Shown here: positions 1 through 9,096 of the stretch, in pieces | How the letters are laid out: each line of letters starts with the position of its first letter | Position numbering within the stretch: the first letter of the stretch is position 1 | Assembly (NCBI GenBank): GCA_963820795.1 | Contig: CAWGBJ010000024.1 | Span: forward strand, 124,001 to 188,000 | Length of the DNA stretch: 64,000 nucleotides | Source of the DNA: Roseiarcus sp963820795 | GTDB taxonomy: Bacteria > Pseudomonadota > Alphaproteobacteria > Rhizobiales > Beijerinckiaceae | Direction: 5' to 3' | Program-made: the position numbers and the translations under genes | Notes under the pieces: model-generated | Databases searched by the model: none | Told to the model about the DNA's origin: nothing | The model's input: the letters and a program-made list of their open reading frames with translations, nothing else

Positions 1-1111
1 GCCGGATCGCTTCGCGCGCAGACGCCCCCAACGTCAGCGCCGATTCGATCGCGGCGGCGAGCGCCGGGACGTCGCGCGGCGGGACGAGCCAACCCGAGCG
101 CTCCTCGGCCGGGACGGACGGCGGCGCGGCGACGATCTCGGGCGCCGCGCCGACGTCCGAAACGACGAGCAGGGCGCCCGTCGCGGCGGCTTCGATCGCA
201 GCGCGCGTCAGGCCTTCGGCTTCGCTCGCCGGAAAGACGACGACACCGGCGGCGATGAAGGCGGCCGCCCGGTCGGTCGGGGCGCCGACGCGGGCGAACG
301 CCGATCTGACCCCCTGCGCGACCGCGTAAGCGTCGAGCTCGCGGCCGAAGGCGGCCTTCGCCGCCTCGCCCGCCAGAACGAAGCGGACGTCCGGGAGGCC
401 GCCTGCGCTGATGAGCGCAGCGGCTTCGATCAGCGTCCGCTGGCCGCGCGCCGGCGCGAGGCGCGCCGGGGCGAGAACGACGCGCTCGTGCGGCGCCGCG
501 CCCCAGCTCTCGCGGATTTTCGCGACGCGGAGACGACTCACCGCTTCGGGGGCGAAGCGCGCAAGATCGACGCCGGGCCGGACGATCCTGAGACGCGTCT
601 CAGTCCCGGAGAGGGCGCGCGCGGCGCGTTCGGCGACGAATTGCGAGGCGACGATGATGCGATCGCCGTCGGCGACCGCCGATTCGAACCTCGACCCCGG
701 CTGGGTCGTGCTCTCGCCCGCCATCGTCGTCACCAGGGTGCGCCTCGCCCTGCGGCAGGCGGCCCGCGCCACCCAAGCGGCAGCGCGCGAGCGCGCATGG
801 ACGAGATCGACCCGCTCGGCGTCGAGAACGCGCGCCAGCCGGCGCGCATTGAACGGCATCGCCAGCGGATTCCGGGTCGAGGCAGGAAAGGGAAGATGCA
901 GGCCGCCGAGCGCCTGCACCTCGCTCGCCAGCTCGCCCGGATCGGAGGCGACCAGCGCCCGCGCGCCGGCCTCAACCAGCGCCGCCGCCACGGCAAGCGT
1001 CGACCGCTCGTCGCCGCCGGCGGCGAGCGGGGGAACGATCTGCAGAATCGTCCGGCCCGCGAGCGGCGCCTTCGTCCCGCGCCCGAAGGGAGAAAGCGCG
1101 CTGACGGTCAC
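1..1111 (-). CDS. Glycosyltransferase family 4, partial (C-terminus beyond left edge)
   Basis: Retaining GT-B glycosyltransferase, probably acting in surface polysaccharide or lipopolysaccharide assembly on the cytoplasmic face of the membrane. Reading the minus strand, the N-terminal acceptor domain opens with LQIVPPLAAGG, the usual GT4 glycine-rich start. The C-terminal domain holds EAEGLTRAAIEAAATG and GWLVPPRDVPALAAAI, which are the sugar-nucleotide binding block and the following helix typical of the family. No stop is reached before position 1, so the last residues are missing. The GTG at 1111 gives the N-terminus best matching the family (VTVSALSPF). In-frame ATGs at 1198 and 1225 are alternatives, and the last would overlap the divergent hydrolase. 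The donor and acceptor cannot be read from sequence. Confidence 0.8.
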   Translation of the reverse strand, partial: MTVSALSPFGRGTKAPLAGRTILQIVPPLAAGGDERSTLAVAAALVEAGARALVASDPGELASEVQALGGLHLPFPASTRNPLAMPFNARRLARVLDAERVDLVHARSRAAAWVARAACRRARRTLVTTMAGESTTQPGSRFESAVADGDRIIVASQFVAERAARALSGTETRLRIVRPGVDLARFAPEAVSRLRVAKIRESWGAAPHERVVLAPARLAPARGQRTLIEAAALISAGGLPDVRFVLAGEAAKAAFGRELDAYAVAQGVRSAFARVGAPTDRAAAFIAAGVVVFPASEAEGLTRAAIEAAATGALLVVSDVGAAPEIVAAPPSVPAEERSGWLVPPRDVPALAAAIESALTLGASAREAIR

Positions 1112-1235
1112 GGGCCGCTTCGCCGCGGCGAGTCGTTGACACGGGACCGAGCCTCGGCCAAGTCCGCGGCCTCCGGACGGCTCAGGGGCGCAGCGCATCG
1201 CGGCGCTAGCGCCGGGCCGCGTCATGAGGCGAGCC

Positions 1236-2024
1236 GTGTCGAACGAAGAGCCGCGGTATTTCACGGTCGGGAATCCCCCGGATCAACGACGTATCGCCTT
1301 TCGCCGCCGCTGGCCAGCGCGAAGCGGCGCCCCGGGCCTCGTCTGGCTTTGCGGCTACCGCTCCGACATGCTTTCGACCAAGGCGGCGGCGCTCGACCAG
1401 GAAGCGGAGCGCCTCGGGCTTGGCCTCCTGCGCTTCGACTATTCGGGCCACGGCCGCTCCGACGGGCGGCTCGAGGACCAAACGATCTCACGCTGGCTCG
1501 AGGAGACGCTGGCGATCGTCCGTGCCGAAACCGAGGGGCCGCAAATCGTCCTCGGCTCCTCGATGGGCGGCTATCTGGCGCTGCTGGCGGCGCGGGCCTT
1601 GAACCCATCGGGCGAAGGCGGGCGGATCGCCGGCCTCATCCTCATCGCGCCGGCCGTCGACTTCACCGAGACGCTGATCTTCGAGCGCGCGCCGGAAGAG
1701 GCGCGCCGCGCGATCATGGAAGAGGGCGCCTGGCGGCGGCCCTCGCCCTATGCCGACGCGCCGGACTGCTTCACCCGGGCGCTCATCGAGGACGGGCGCA
1801 ACCACCTCATGCTCGGCGGCATGATCCGCACCGGCTGCCCGACCGTGGTGCTGCAGGGCATGCGCGACGAGGACGTGCCATACCAGCACGCGCTCCAGCT
1901 GATGCAGCGCCTCGGCAGCGACCCGGCGACGCTGACCCTGATCAGGGACGGCGACCACCGCCTGTCCCGCCCGGAGGATCTGCGGCTCCTGTTCGATGCG
2001 CTCGAGCGGATGATCTCGCCCTAA
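1236..2024 (+). CDS. Alpha/beta hydrolase
   Basis: Serine hydrolase of the alpha/beta fold, cytosolic, with no signal peptide. The nucleophile elbow is GSSMGG, preceded by the oxyanion-side strand VWLCGYRSDM and the FDYSGHGRSDG loop. The C-terminal GDHRLSRPEDL supplies the catalytic His. The order resembles ABHD10-like thioesterases and carboxylesterases. The GTG at 1236 is preferred because GAGG lies six bases upstream; an ATG at 1224 is in frame but has no Shine-Dalgarno. It diverges from the glycosyltransferase and has no informative partner, so the substrate is unknown. Confidence 0.8.
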   Translation: MSNEEPRYFTVGNPPDQRRIAFRRRWPARSGAPGLVWLCGYRSDMLSTKAAALDQEAERLGLGLLRFDYSGHGRSDGRLEDQTISRWLEETLAIVRAETEGPQIVLGSSMGGYLALLAARALNPSGEGGRIAGLILIAPAVDFTETLIFERAPEEARRAIMEEGAWRRPSPYADAPDCFTRALIEDGRNHLMLGGMIRTGCPTVVLQGMRDEDVPYQHALQLMQRLGSDPATLTLIRDGDHRLSRPEDLRLLFDALERMISP

Positions 2025-2119
2025 GAGCCGCTCGTTGACGCTTGGCGGCGGCCTATCGCCCGCGGCGCGTTTCCGGGCGGGATCGATATCCTTCTTCCGC
2101 CGTTGGCGTCACGCGTCGT

Positions 2120-3205
2120 CTACAGCCGCACGACCTCGCCGGTGCGCACGCTTTCGTCGGCGGCGAAGACGATGCGGAGCGAATTGATCGCGTCGGTCCA
2201 ATGGTCGGAAAGGTCGACCTCGCCGCGGATCGCCTTGAGGAAGAGCCGCTGCTCGCGCTCGCAGAGCTCCTGGTGGCCGGGCTCGTCCTCGGTCGACTCG
2301 ATGGTGTCGGGGGTCACGAAGCCGCCCTTGGCGTCGAGCGCGGCGTGGTGGATGCGAAGCGCATTGGTGCGCGTGTGCGCATCATGGTCGGATGACGCGA
2401 CGCCTTCGCCGGCGCCCTCTTTGGCGACGATCGACACCGACCCCTTGGGCCCGATCATGTCTTTGACGAAGAAGGCCGTCTCGCTCATCATCGGGCCCCA
2501 GCCGGCCTCGTACCAGCCGACCGAGCCGTCGTCGAAGACGATGTCGAGATGGCCGTAATTGACCATCGCCGGCGCGATCTCGTCGGTGAGCCTCGCCCCG
2601 ACTGCATGCACGGCGACCGGCCTCGCCCGCGTCGCCTGGCACATCACGTCGACATAGTGGACGCCGCAATCGACGATCGGCGAGGTCGAGCGCATGAGGC
2701 TCTTGTGCACCTCCCAGAACGAGCCGGAGGATTGCTGGTTGAGGTTCATCCGCATGACGAGCGGCTTGCCGAGCGAGCGGCCGATCTCGATGAAGCGGAT
2801 CCAGGACGGATGCACGCGCAGGATATAGCCGACGAGCAGCGCTTTCCTCGCCCGGCGCGCGCCGGCGACGATCGCCTCCGCCGCCTCGAGCGTGTCGGCG
2901 AGCGGCTTCTCGCAGAAGACATGCGCGCCCGCGGCGAGCGCCTCGAGCGCCATCGGCGCATGATGCTCGGTATAGGCGCAGATCGCCACCGCGTCCGGCT
3001 TCAGCGCTTCGAGCCCCTCGCCGAGCCCCTCGAACCGCGGCACGAGGGCGAATTCCTGCTCGAGATCATGGCGGGCGGCGGCGTTGCGGGTGCAAAGCCC
3101 GACGAGCTCGAAACCGTCGATCGCCCGGTAGGCGCGCGCGTGGCTCGTCCCCATCGTGCCGAGCCCGACGACGAGAACCCGCACCGATCTTGCTCGTTCG
3201 CTCAA
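2120..3205 (-). CDS. Gfo/Idh/MocA family oxidoreductase
   Basis: NAD(P)-dependent sugar or cyclitol dehydrogenase. The Rossmann nucleotide-binding turn VLVVGLGTMGTSHARAY is at the N-terminus, the family motif CEKPLADTLEAAE lies about a quarter of the way in, and the C-terminal alpha/beta domain includes DCGVHYVDVMC. The open frame extends to 3376, but that extra sequence is low-complexity and overlaps the dioxygenase gene. The TTG at 3205 (AGGAAC upstream) or the GTG at 3184 is a better start, giving about 360 residues. It lies 136 bp downstream of the dioxygenase on the same strand and may be co-transcribed. It is distinct from iolG further right and its substrate is unknown. Confidence 0.8.
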   Translation of the reverse strand: MSERARSVRVLVVGLGTMGTSHARAYRAIDGFELVGLCTRNAAARHDLEQEFALVPRFEGLGEGLEALKPDAVAICAYTEHHAPMALEALAAGAHVFCEKPLADTLEAAEAIVAGARRARKALLVGYILRVHPSWIRFIEIGRSLGKPLVMRMNLNQQSSGSFWEVHKSLMRSTSPIVDCGVHYVDVMCQATRARPVAVHAVGARLTDEIAPAMVNYGHLDIVFDDGSVGWYEAGWGPMMSETAFFVKDMIGPKGSVSIVAKEGAGEGVASSDHDAHTRTNALRIHHAALDAKGGFVTPDTIESTEDEPGHQELCEREQRLFLKAIRGEVDLSDHWTDAINSLRIVFAADESVRTGEVVRL

Positions 3206-3341
3206 CGTCTGCAGTTCCTGGTTTGATTTAGGGCACCGCCGATAGGCGGCCGGCGCCCTAGGCTTGTCAAGGCGCGACCCTGCTGGGCGGAAGCGAACGC
3301 GCGCGAATTTGGGGCGCGCTCCACGGCATTCACGCCGATTG

Positions 3342-4211
3342 TCAGTTCGGTCGAACGTGATTGAGTCCATCTTCATCGCGCGCGGAAATCGTCGTTCGAA
3401 CCATCAGCCGCGCCTGCGTTCCGGGCCAGGGACGCCCACGATGCATTGTGGCGCGGTTATCCCAGATGACGACATCGCCAGTGCGCCAACGGTGCAGATA
3501 TGTGCGACCGTTCTCGGTCGCGTCCTCGATAAGCCGGGCAAGCAGCGCCCGCCCCTGCGCGCCGTCCACGCCCTCGATTGCGCCGGCGTGAGACGCGAGG
3601 TAGAGTGCGTCGCGATTGTTCGCCGGGTTGCGCCAGACGAGGCGCCAGCGCACCGGCGGCAGCGCGGCGCGCTCTTCCGGCGTCATCAGCGCCGGGTCGA
3701 TCTGATCGCGGGAATTGGCGTAAGAGTGCACGGCGACGAGGTCGCGCAGGTCTTCCTTCTGCGCGTCAGGCAACTGGTCCCACGCGAGCCGCGTCGAGGC
3801 GAACTCGGTTTCTCCGCCCTCTTCCGGAATGATCCGGGCCGAGAGCACGGACGCCAGCGCCGGCGTCGCCTTGAACGAACTGTCGGTGTGCCAGAGCTGG
3901 TTCGCCCGGTTGACCAACGCCTGGCGGTGGGCTTCCGGGAACAGAGCGCCGTCAGCCGAAATATTGGTGGCGCGGACGTACAAGGTCCCGGCCGCGAGCG
4001 AGCCGACCTTGGTGCGCTCGAGCGGCCCGAAGGCGCGCGAAAAGGCGACCTGCACGTCGTCGCTCACATCCTGGTTGCGGAAGACGACGACGGAGTGCGC
4101 CTCGAACGCTTGGCGCACCGCGCGATAGCCGGCCTCGCTGCTCACGACGTCGATCAGATCGACGCCACGCAATTCTGCGACAAACCCCGCCCCCAAAGGA
4201 ACCAGTTCCAT
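3342..4211 (-). CDS. TauD/TfdA-family 2-oxoglutarate-dependent dioxygenase
   Basis: Fe(II)/2-oxoglutarate oxygenase of the taurine / 2,4-D dioxygenase family, 289 residues, which is the usual length. The iron-binding facial triad is visible as WHTD (His and Asp) and the distal His in NRATMHRGRPW. The 2-oxoglutarate-binding Arg is in ARLMVRTTI. Members release sulfite, glyoxylate or aldehydes from sulfonates, phenoxyacids or other side chains. The real substrate cannot be decided here. A sulfite-exporter-like TauE gene exists at 35.8 kb but is far away. The ATG at 4211 starts directly at the conserved N-terminus. Confidence 0.88.
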   Translation of the reverse strand: MELVPLGAGFVAELRGVDLIDVVSSEAGYRAVRQAFEAHSVVVFRNQDVSDDVQVAFSRAFGPLERTKVGSLAAGTLYVRATNISADGALFPEAHRQALVNRANQLWHTDSSFKATPALASVLSARIIPEEGGETEFASTRLAWDQLPDAQKEDLRDLVAVHSYANSRDQIDPALMTPEERAALPPVRWRLVWRNPANNRDALYLASHAGAIEGVDGAQGRALLARLIEDATENGRTYLHRWRTGDVVIWDNRATMHRGRPWPGTQARLMVRTTISARDEDGLNHVRPN

Positions 4212-4332
4212 CGCGTTGCTCCCGAACAGCCGGATTCCCGAAGCTTAGCACAGCCGGGCAGACGAAGGGCGCGATCCATAAGACTGCGGCGGGGCTCGAC
4301 GCATCTTTCGCAGGCGTCTGTCGGCGGCAGGG

Positions 4333-4545
4333 TTGGCCTTTCGATTCTGCGAGCCAGCCGGACGTCCCGAAAGGGCGGACACCGCCCTACGCTGCGCAGA
4401 TCTGACGCCCGAACTGGCGGCGCTCGCTGATAAAAACGATGCCGAATGCTTCGCCCACCTATCCGACAGAGACCGCCGCGCCATGCGGCGAATTCTGAAA
4501 GTGACAGTCACCCGGCTGGGCCTCACCGCCATACCTGTTGACTGA
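4333..4545 (+). pseudogene. MarR-family regulator, C-terminal remnant
   Basis: A 70-residue open frame whose last 47 residues, from LTPELAALADKND to GLTAIPVD, look like the final dimerisation helices of a MarR-type repressor. That region includes the common AECFAHLS and RRILKVTVTRLGL pattern. No winged-helix DNA-binding domain is found upstream in any frame, and the first 23 residues do not resemble the family. I read it as the 3' end of a deleted regulator that once diverged from the dioxygenase gene. The rest of the 4212-4631 gap shows no other gene. Confidence 0.45.
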
Positions 4546-4631
4546 CAAGTCCCACGAATCGAAAGTAGCCCTCGTTTTCCGCAATAGATGCCGTTCTCGC
4601 GCCCATGGCACTTTATGCCTGCGGAGTGGAA

Positions 4632-5132
4632 ATGATCGCTGAATACGTTGGCTTCTTTGTGCGCAACCTCCCCGCTCTACTCTTCGTCGTCGCGCTAGGA
4701 GTTGCGACGGCGCGTCGTGCTCACGGGTCCATGGCCGAGCAGTTCCTTTCGTGGATTCTGCTACTTCCTATTGGCGTCACGGGTCTGTGGGCGGGCATTT
4801 CTCATGTCTTTTTTCCGGCTACTGCTGCCGCCCATATCGGTTGGGAAGTGAGTCCGTTCCAGTTCGAGGTCGGCATGGCCGATTTGGCTGTAGGCGTGAC
4901 CGCTTGCGTAGCTTTCTGGCGTGATCTGAATTTTAAGGCGGCGGCCGTCCTCACCGCTTCGATCTTCCTGTTGGGCGACGCCATCGGACATATCAGGCAA
5001 ATGTTGCTCGTGGGCAACTTCGCGCCGGGCAATGCGGGCCTGCCATTCTATATGGACATCATCTGCCCTCTGCTCGCAATCGCACTCTTGATCGCTGCAA
5101 AGCGGCCATCCGGCGTGTTGCAAAATTCTTGA
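4632..5132 (+). CDS. DUF6790-type integral membrane protein
   Basis: Small inner-membrane protein of about 166 residues with four to five hydrophobic helices (NLPALLFVVALGVATA, FLSWILLLPIGVTGLWAGI, VGMADLAVGVTACVAFW, AAAVLTASIFLLGDAIGHI and a final LLAIALLIAA). The pattern GISHVFFP followed by GWEVSPFQFEVGMADLAVG is typical of the DUF6790 family, whose function is unknown. The ATG at 4632 is chosen because GGAGTGGA precedes it; an ATG 27 bases earlier is possible. Its local base composition is a little more AT-rich than its neighbours. Confidence 0.65.
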   Translation: MIAEYVGFFVRNLPALLFVVALGVATARRAHGSMAEQFLSWILLLPIGVTGLWAGISHVFFPATAAAHIGWEVSPFQFEVGMADLAVGVTACVAFWRDLNFKAAAVLTASIFLLGDAIGHIRQMLLVGNFAPGNAGLPFYMDIICPLLAIALLIAAKRPSGVLQNS

Positions 5133-5364
5133 TTTCTGCGCCAACGGCAATGACCCTTCAGAGTCGGATTTGGCCCATTCGCCACGCCCTCGGCAAACGG
5201 CCGCCGTTTGTGCAGGTTTCCCGCCTTTCATTGGTAGGAATTTGAACGGGAGCAACAGGTCGATTCCGGCCCTCCGTCGGGGGGCTCTGGCTGGCGCGAA
5301 GTGTTGGATTTTCGCTGCTTGCGCCGCTGCTTGGGCGTCCCGCTCCGTCTCGGGACGCGGGCGA

Positions 5365-6172
5365 TCACCCCGCTTTCATCAGCCACTCGTGCGCCGGATC
5401 GTTGTGGAAGCGCCAGACGCGCTTCGGGCCGGCCATGACGTTGAGATAATAGAGGTCGTAGCCGTGCGGCGCGCCGACCGGATGGTAGCCGCGCGGCACC
5501 AGCACGACGTCGCCGTCGCCGACCGTCAGCGTCTCGTCGAGCGAGCGGTCGTCGGTGTAGATGCGCTGGAAGGCGAAGCCCTGCGGCGGCTTCAGGCGGT
5601 GGTAGTAGGTCTCCTCGAGATAGGATTCGTCGGGCAGCGCGTCGCGGTCGTGCTTGTGCGGCGGATAGCTCGACCAGTGGCCGCCCGGCGTGATCACCTC
5701 GACGACGAGCAGGCTCTCGGCCTCGGCGTCCTCGGGCAGGACGTTGCGGATATAGCGCGCATTCGTGCCCGATCCGCGGGTCAGCGTGCCGACGTCGGCG
5801 GGCTTGATCACGCGCGGCTTCAGGCCGCCCATCGCCGGCGCCGAGCCAGATCGCCAGCTCGCAATCGCTCGCCGCCTCGATCGTCGCTGCGCTCCCCGGC
5901 GGCAGATAGACCGACCAGGGCAGGCCGTCGAACACGCTGGCGCGCTCGCCGATCACGCCGGAATCGAAACCCTCGGCCGTCACCCGCGCCTTGCCCGACA
6001 GGACGACGACGCAGACCTCCCGGCTGTCGGTCGCGAGCTTCGACGTCTCGCCCGTTTTCAATGTCCGGGTCTCGAAGCCGACATAGCGCCATCCGGCGCT
6101 TTCCGGCGTGATCCGATGACCGACGCCGTCCCCGGCGCGGCGGGCGTGAACGAGCAGATTCGATTGCGGCAT
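5365..6172 (-). CDS. iolB: 5-deoxy-glucuronate isomerase IolB (apparent +1 frameshift)
   Basis: Isomerises 5-deoxy-D-glucuronate to 2-deoxy-5-keto-D-gluconate in myo-inositol breakdown, cytosolic. The two halves of the bicupin lie in different frames. The N-terminal half runs from MPQSNLLVHARRAG to CELAIW. The C-terminal half runs from APAMGGLKPRVIKPADV through the metal-site region SSYPPHKHDRDALPDESYLEETYYH to EWLMKAG. They join if one G near 5845 (within 5841-5848) is removed, giving CELAIWSAPAMGG as expected for IolB. The full span is 3n+1 bases. It is the last gene of the inositol operon, separated from iolE by a palindromic repeat. The break is more likely a sequence error than decay because both halves are fully conserved. 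Confidence 0.85.
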
Positions 6173-6189
6173 GACGGCGGCCTCCTCAA

Positions 6190-6331
6190 CTCAACTCCCT
6201 TCTCCCCCTGCGGGAGAAGGTGCGCGGCGAAGCCGCGACGGATGAGGGGTCGGCGCCGAAAGGCGCGTCTAAGGCGCGTACGCGCCAAACCCTCACCCCA
6301 CAACCCCGCTCCCCACGGGGAGAGGGGTTAT
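6190..6331. repeat. REP/RIME-like palindromic intergenic element
   Basis: The 160 bp between iolE and iolB is almost entirely nested inverted repeats. TTCTCCC pairs with GGGAGAA near 6200. CGCGGC-GAA-GCCGCG forms a perfect hairpin near 6225. AACCCCGCTCCCC pairs with GGGGAGAGGGGTT with one mismatch at about 6301-6328. The sequence style (GGATGAGGG, GGGAGAAGG) is that of dispersed palindromic repeats common between genes in Hyphomicrobiales. It could stabilise or attenuate the operon mRNA ahead of iolB. Whether it is multicopy cannot be seen within this window. Confidence 0.6.
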
Positions 6332-6332
6332 C

Positions 6333-7232
6333 CTACACCAATCCCGCCTGCTTGAGCGCGGCGCGCAGATGCGCCACGCCCTTCCTGGCGTAAGGCAGGG
6401 CGGGCGCCTTTTTCGGATCCTGCTCGGCCTCGAGCACGACCCAGCCGGAATAGCCCTCGAGCGCCCTGAACACCGCGACATAGTCGATCATGCCGTCGCC
6501 GGGCACGGTGTAGACGCCGATGTCGCCGCCCATGCCCAGAATGGAATCGAGGAAGCTCCAGTCTTCGGCGTTCGCCTGGCGCATCCGGGCTTCGCGAACG
6601 TCCTTGCAATGGACGTGGCCGATGCGGTCGCGATAAGCGCGGGCCAGCGCGGCGGGGTCGGCGCCGCCCCAGCGGGCGTGGCCGGTGTCGAGCAGCAGAT
6701 GGACCGGCGGTCCCGTGTGCGCCATGAGCGCGTCGATGTCGCGCTCCGACTGGACGATCGTTCCCATGTGGTGATGATAGCAGAGCTTGAGGCCCTCGTT
6801 GGCGAGACGCTCGGCGAACTCCGTCATCCTGGCGCCGTAGCCCGACCAGTCGGCCTTGCCGAGCCGCGGCCGCTCCGACAACGGCCGCGAACGGTCGCCG
6901 TGGATGGCGTTCGAGGTTTCGGCTGCGATGACGATCGTCGCGCCCGCGCCCTTCGTCATCGCGATGTGGCCTTTCGCCGCCGCGAATTCGTCCTTGGCCG
7001 ACCGCTTCAGCAATTCGGTCGAATACCAGCCGCCGACGAACGTCAGGTCGAACTCCGCCAGCTTGTCCTTCAGCGCGGCGCCGTCGTTGGGCAGCTTGTG
7101 GCCCTTCTCCATCCCGACCACGCCCGCCTCGCGCGCTTCAGCGAGACAGGTTTCGAGCGGCGTGTCGCCGCCGATCTCCTGCAGATCGTCGTTGGTCCAG
7201 CCGATCGGATTGGCGCCGATGCGTATGCTCAT
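6333..7232 (-). CDS. iolE: Myo-inosose-2 dehydratase IolE
   Basis: Dehydrates 2-keto-myo-inositol to 3D-(3,5/4)-trihydroxycyclohexane-1,2-dione. It is a 299-residue TIM-barrel protein of the xylose-isomerase-like superfamily, the normal length for IolE. Diagnostic stretches are MSIRIGANPIGWTNDD at the start, LKLCYHHHMGTIVQ, LLDTGHARWGG, HVHCKDVR and GDGMIDYVAVF, which together carry the metal-binding His, Asp and Glu residues. The start at 7232 lies one base beyond the iolD stop, so the two genes are translationally coupled. Confidence 0.93.
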   Translation of the reverse strand: MSIRIGANPIGWTNDDLQEIGGDTPLETCLAEAREAGVVGMEKGHKLPNDGAALKDKLAEFDLTFVGGWYSTELLKRSAKDEFAAAKGHIAMTKGAGATIVIAAETSNAIHGDRSRPLSERPRLGKADWSGYGARMTEFAERLANEGLKLCYHHHMGTIVQSERDIDALMAHTGPPVHLLLDTGHARWGGADPAALARAYRDRIGHVHCKDVREARMRQANAEDWSFLDSILGMGGDIGVYTVPGDGMIDYVAVFRALEGYSGWVVLEAEQDPKKAPALPYARKGVAHLRAALKQAGLV

Positions 7233-7233
7233 T

Positions 7234-9081
7234 TCAGTCTCCGAGACGCTGGATCTGCAGCGCGTCCTCATAAGCGCGGCGGGCGGCGCCGACCTCCGCC
7301 CGGGTCGAGACGGCAGGCACGGCGACCTGCCACCAGAAGCCGCCGGCGTCGGTCGAGCCGGCGGGGTCGGTGTCGATGACGATGACCTGGGTCGATTTCG
7401 CCGCGCGAGCCTTTTTGAACGCCGCCTCGAGCTCGGCGATCGAGGCGACCTTGACGGCGTCGGCGCCAAGCGAGCGGGCATGCGCGACGAAATCGACCTC
7501 CGGCAGAACATCATGCCGCGCGTCGCGCCAGAGATTGTTGAACGGCGCCCCGCCGGTCGCCTGCTGCAGGCGGTTGATGCAGCCGAAGCCGCGATTGTCG
7601 TTGACGACAATGATGAGCTTCAAGCCGAGCATGACCGAGGTGGCGATCTCCGAGTTCATCATCAGATACGAACCGTCGCCAACCGACACGATGACCTCGC
7701 GGTCGGGCAGCGCCATCTTGACGCCGAGGCCGCCCGGAATCTCGTAGCCCATGCAGGAATAGCCGTATTCGACGTGGTAGCCGAGCGGCGCGCCGGGCCG
7801 CCAGAGCTTGTGCAGTTCGCCGGGCAGGCCGCCGGCGGCGCAGACGACGACGTCGCTGGCTTCACCCCCGCGCATGAGCGCGCCGAGCACTTCCGCATCG
7901 GTTGGCAGCACTGCGTTCGTCGGCGCGGTGTAGCGCGCCGCCGTCGCTTCCCATTCGGCCTTGGCCTTTGCCGCCGCCTCGCCCCAGCTCCTGGGCGCCT
8001 TCCAGTCGCCGAGCGCCGCATCGAGCGCGGCGAGCGCAGTGCGGGCATCGCCGACCACTGGGAGCGCGCGATGCTTCGCCGCGTCGAACGGCTGCACATT
8101 GACCGAGATGAACCGCCGGTCCGGGTTCCTGAACAGCGCCCAGGACCCGGTGGTGAAATCCGCGAGGCGGGTGCCGACGCCGACAACGACGTCCGCCTCC
8201 GCCGCGAGCGCATTGGCCGCGCCGGTTCCGGTGACGCCGATCGCGCCCATCGCCATCGGATGCTCGTTCGGCGTCGCCGATTTGCCGGCCTGCGTCTCGC
8301 CGACGGGAATTCCGCGCCTGGCGCAAAAGTCGATCAGCTCGCGCTCGGCCTCGGAATAGAGGACGCCGCCGCCGCAGATGACGAGCGGTTTCCGCGCCGT
8401 CCGCAAGAGCGCGGCGGCCTCTCGGACCTCGTCCGGGTCGGGCGCGAGGCGTCGGAGCCGGTGCACGCTGGCTTCGAAGAACGAGAGGGGATAATCGTAG
8501 GCTTCGGTCTGCGCGTCCTGGCAGAAGGCGAGGGTCACCGGACCGCATTCGGCCGGGTCGGTCAGCACCGCCATTGCCCGGCTGAGGGCCGGGACGAGCT
8601 GTTCGGGCCGGACGATGCGATCGAAATAGCGCGAGACTGGGCGGAAACAGTCGTTGGCGCTGACGGTCCCGTCGCCGAAATCCTCGACCTGCTGCAGAAC
8701 CGGGTCTGGCCTGCGGCTGGCGAAGACGTCGCCGGGGACGAGGAGCACCGGCAGGCGATTGACATGCGCCACCGCGGCGGCCGTGACCATGTTGGTCGCG
8801 CCGGGCCCGATCGAGGTCGTGCAGGCCATCATGCGCCGGCGGCGCGAGGCCTTGGCGAAGGCGATCGCCGCATGCGCCATCGCCTGCTCGTTATGGGCGC
8901 GGTAGGTCGGCAGCGTCTCGCGCGCGGCGTAAAGGGCTTCGCCGAGCCCGGCGACATTGCCGTGGCCGAAGATGGCGAACACGCCCTCGATGAGCCGCTG
9001 CTCGCGGCCGTCGATCTCCACCTTCTGCGCGCCGAGGAAGCGGACCATCGCCTGCGCGGCCGTCAGTCGGATTGTCTTCAT
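7234..9081 (-). CDS. iolD: 3D-(3,5/4)-trihydroxycyclohexane-1,2-dione acylhydrolase IolD
   Basis: ThDP-dependent enzyme that opens the six-membered ring to give 5-deoxy-glucuronate. The 615 residues have the three-domain acetolactate-synthase architecture. The N-terminal pyrimidine-binding domain has TYRAHNEQAMAHAA with the activating Glu just before it. A central Rossmann domain follows, then a C-terminal pyrophosphate domain with GDGSYLMMNS (from residue 468) through NDNRGFG. FWWQVAVPAVS near the end is characteristic of IolD rather than other ThDP enzymes. AGGAAGG lies about nine bases upstream of the ATG. It follows the 66-residue gene by 15 bp. Confidence 0.94.
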   Translation of the reverse strand: MKTIRLTAAQAMVRFLGAQKVEIDGREQRLIEGVFAIFGHGNVAGLGEALYAARETLPTYRAHNEQAMAHAAIAFAKASRRRRMMACTTSIGPGATNMVTAAAVAHVNRLPVLLVPGDVFASRRPDPVLQQVEDFGDGTVSANDCFRPVSRYFDRIVRPEQLVPALSRAMAVLTDPAECGPVTLAFCQDAQTEAYDYPLSFFEASVHRLRRLAPDPDEVREAAALLRTARKPLVICGGGVLYSEAERELIDFCARRGIPVGETQAGKSATPNEHPMAMGAIGVTGTGAANALAAEADVVVGVGTRLADFTTGSWALFRNPDRRFISVNVQPFDAAKHRALPVVGDARTALAALDAALGDWKAPRSWGEAAAKAKAEWEATAARYTAPTNAVLPTDAEVLGALMRGGEASDVVVCAAGGLPGELHKLWRPGAPLGYHVEYGYSCMGYEIPGGLGVKMALPDREVIVSVGDGSYLMMNSEIATSVMLGLKLIIVVNDNRGFGCINRLQQATGGAPFNNLWRDARHDVLPEVDFVAHARSLGADAVKVASIAELEAAFKKARAAKSTQVIVIDTDPAGSTDAGGFWWQVAVPAVSTRAEVGAARRAYEDALQIQRLGD

Positions 9082-9096
9082 ATTGGCGGACCTTCC

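Noticed and set aside
488..2038. Long plus-strand open frame over the glycosyltransferase and hydrolase
   Set aside because: It is an Arg/Pro-rich shadow of two well-supported genes and has no family features.
3206..3376. N-terminal extension of the Gfo/Idh/MocA gene
   Set aside because: It is not conserved in composition and overlaps the dioxygenase gene; the Rossmann start fits 3184-3205.
5365..6172. iolB as a true pseudogene
   Set aside because: Both halves are fully conserved, and identical single-base gains occur in eight other genes including an essential one, so a sequence error is more likely.
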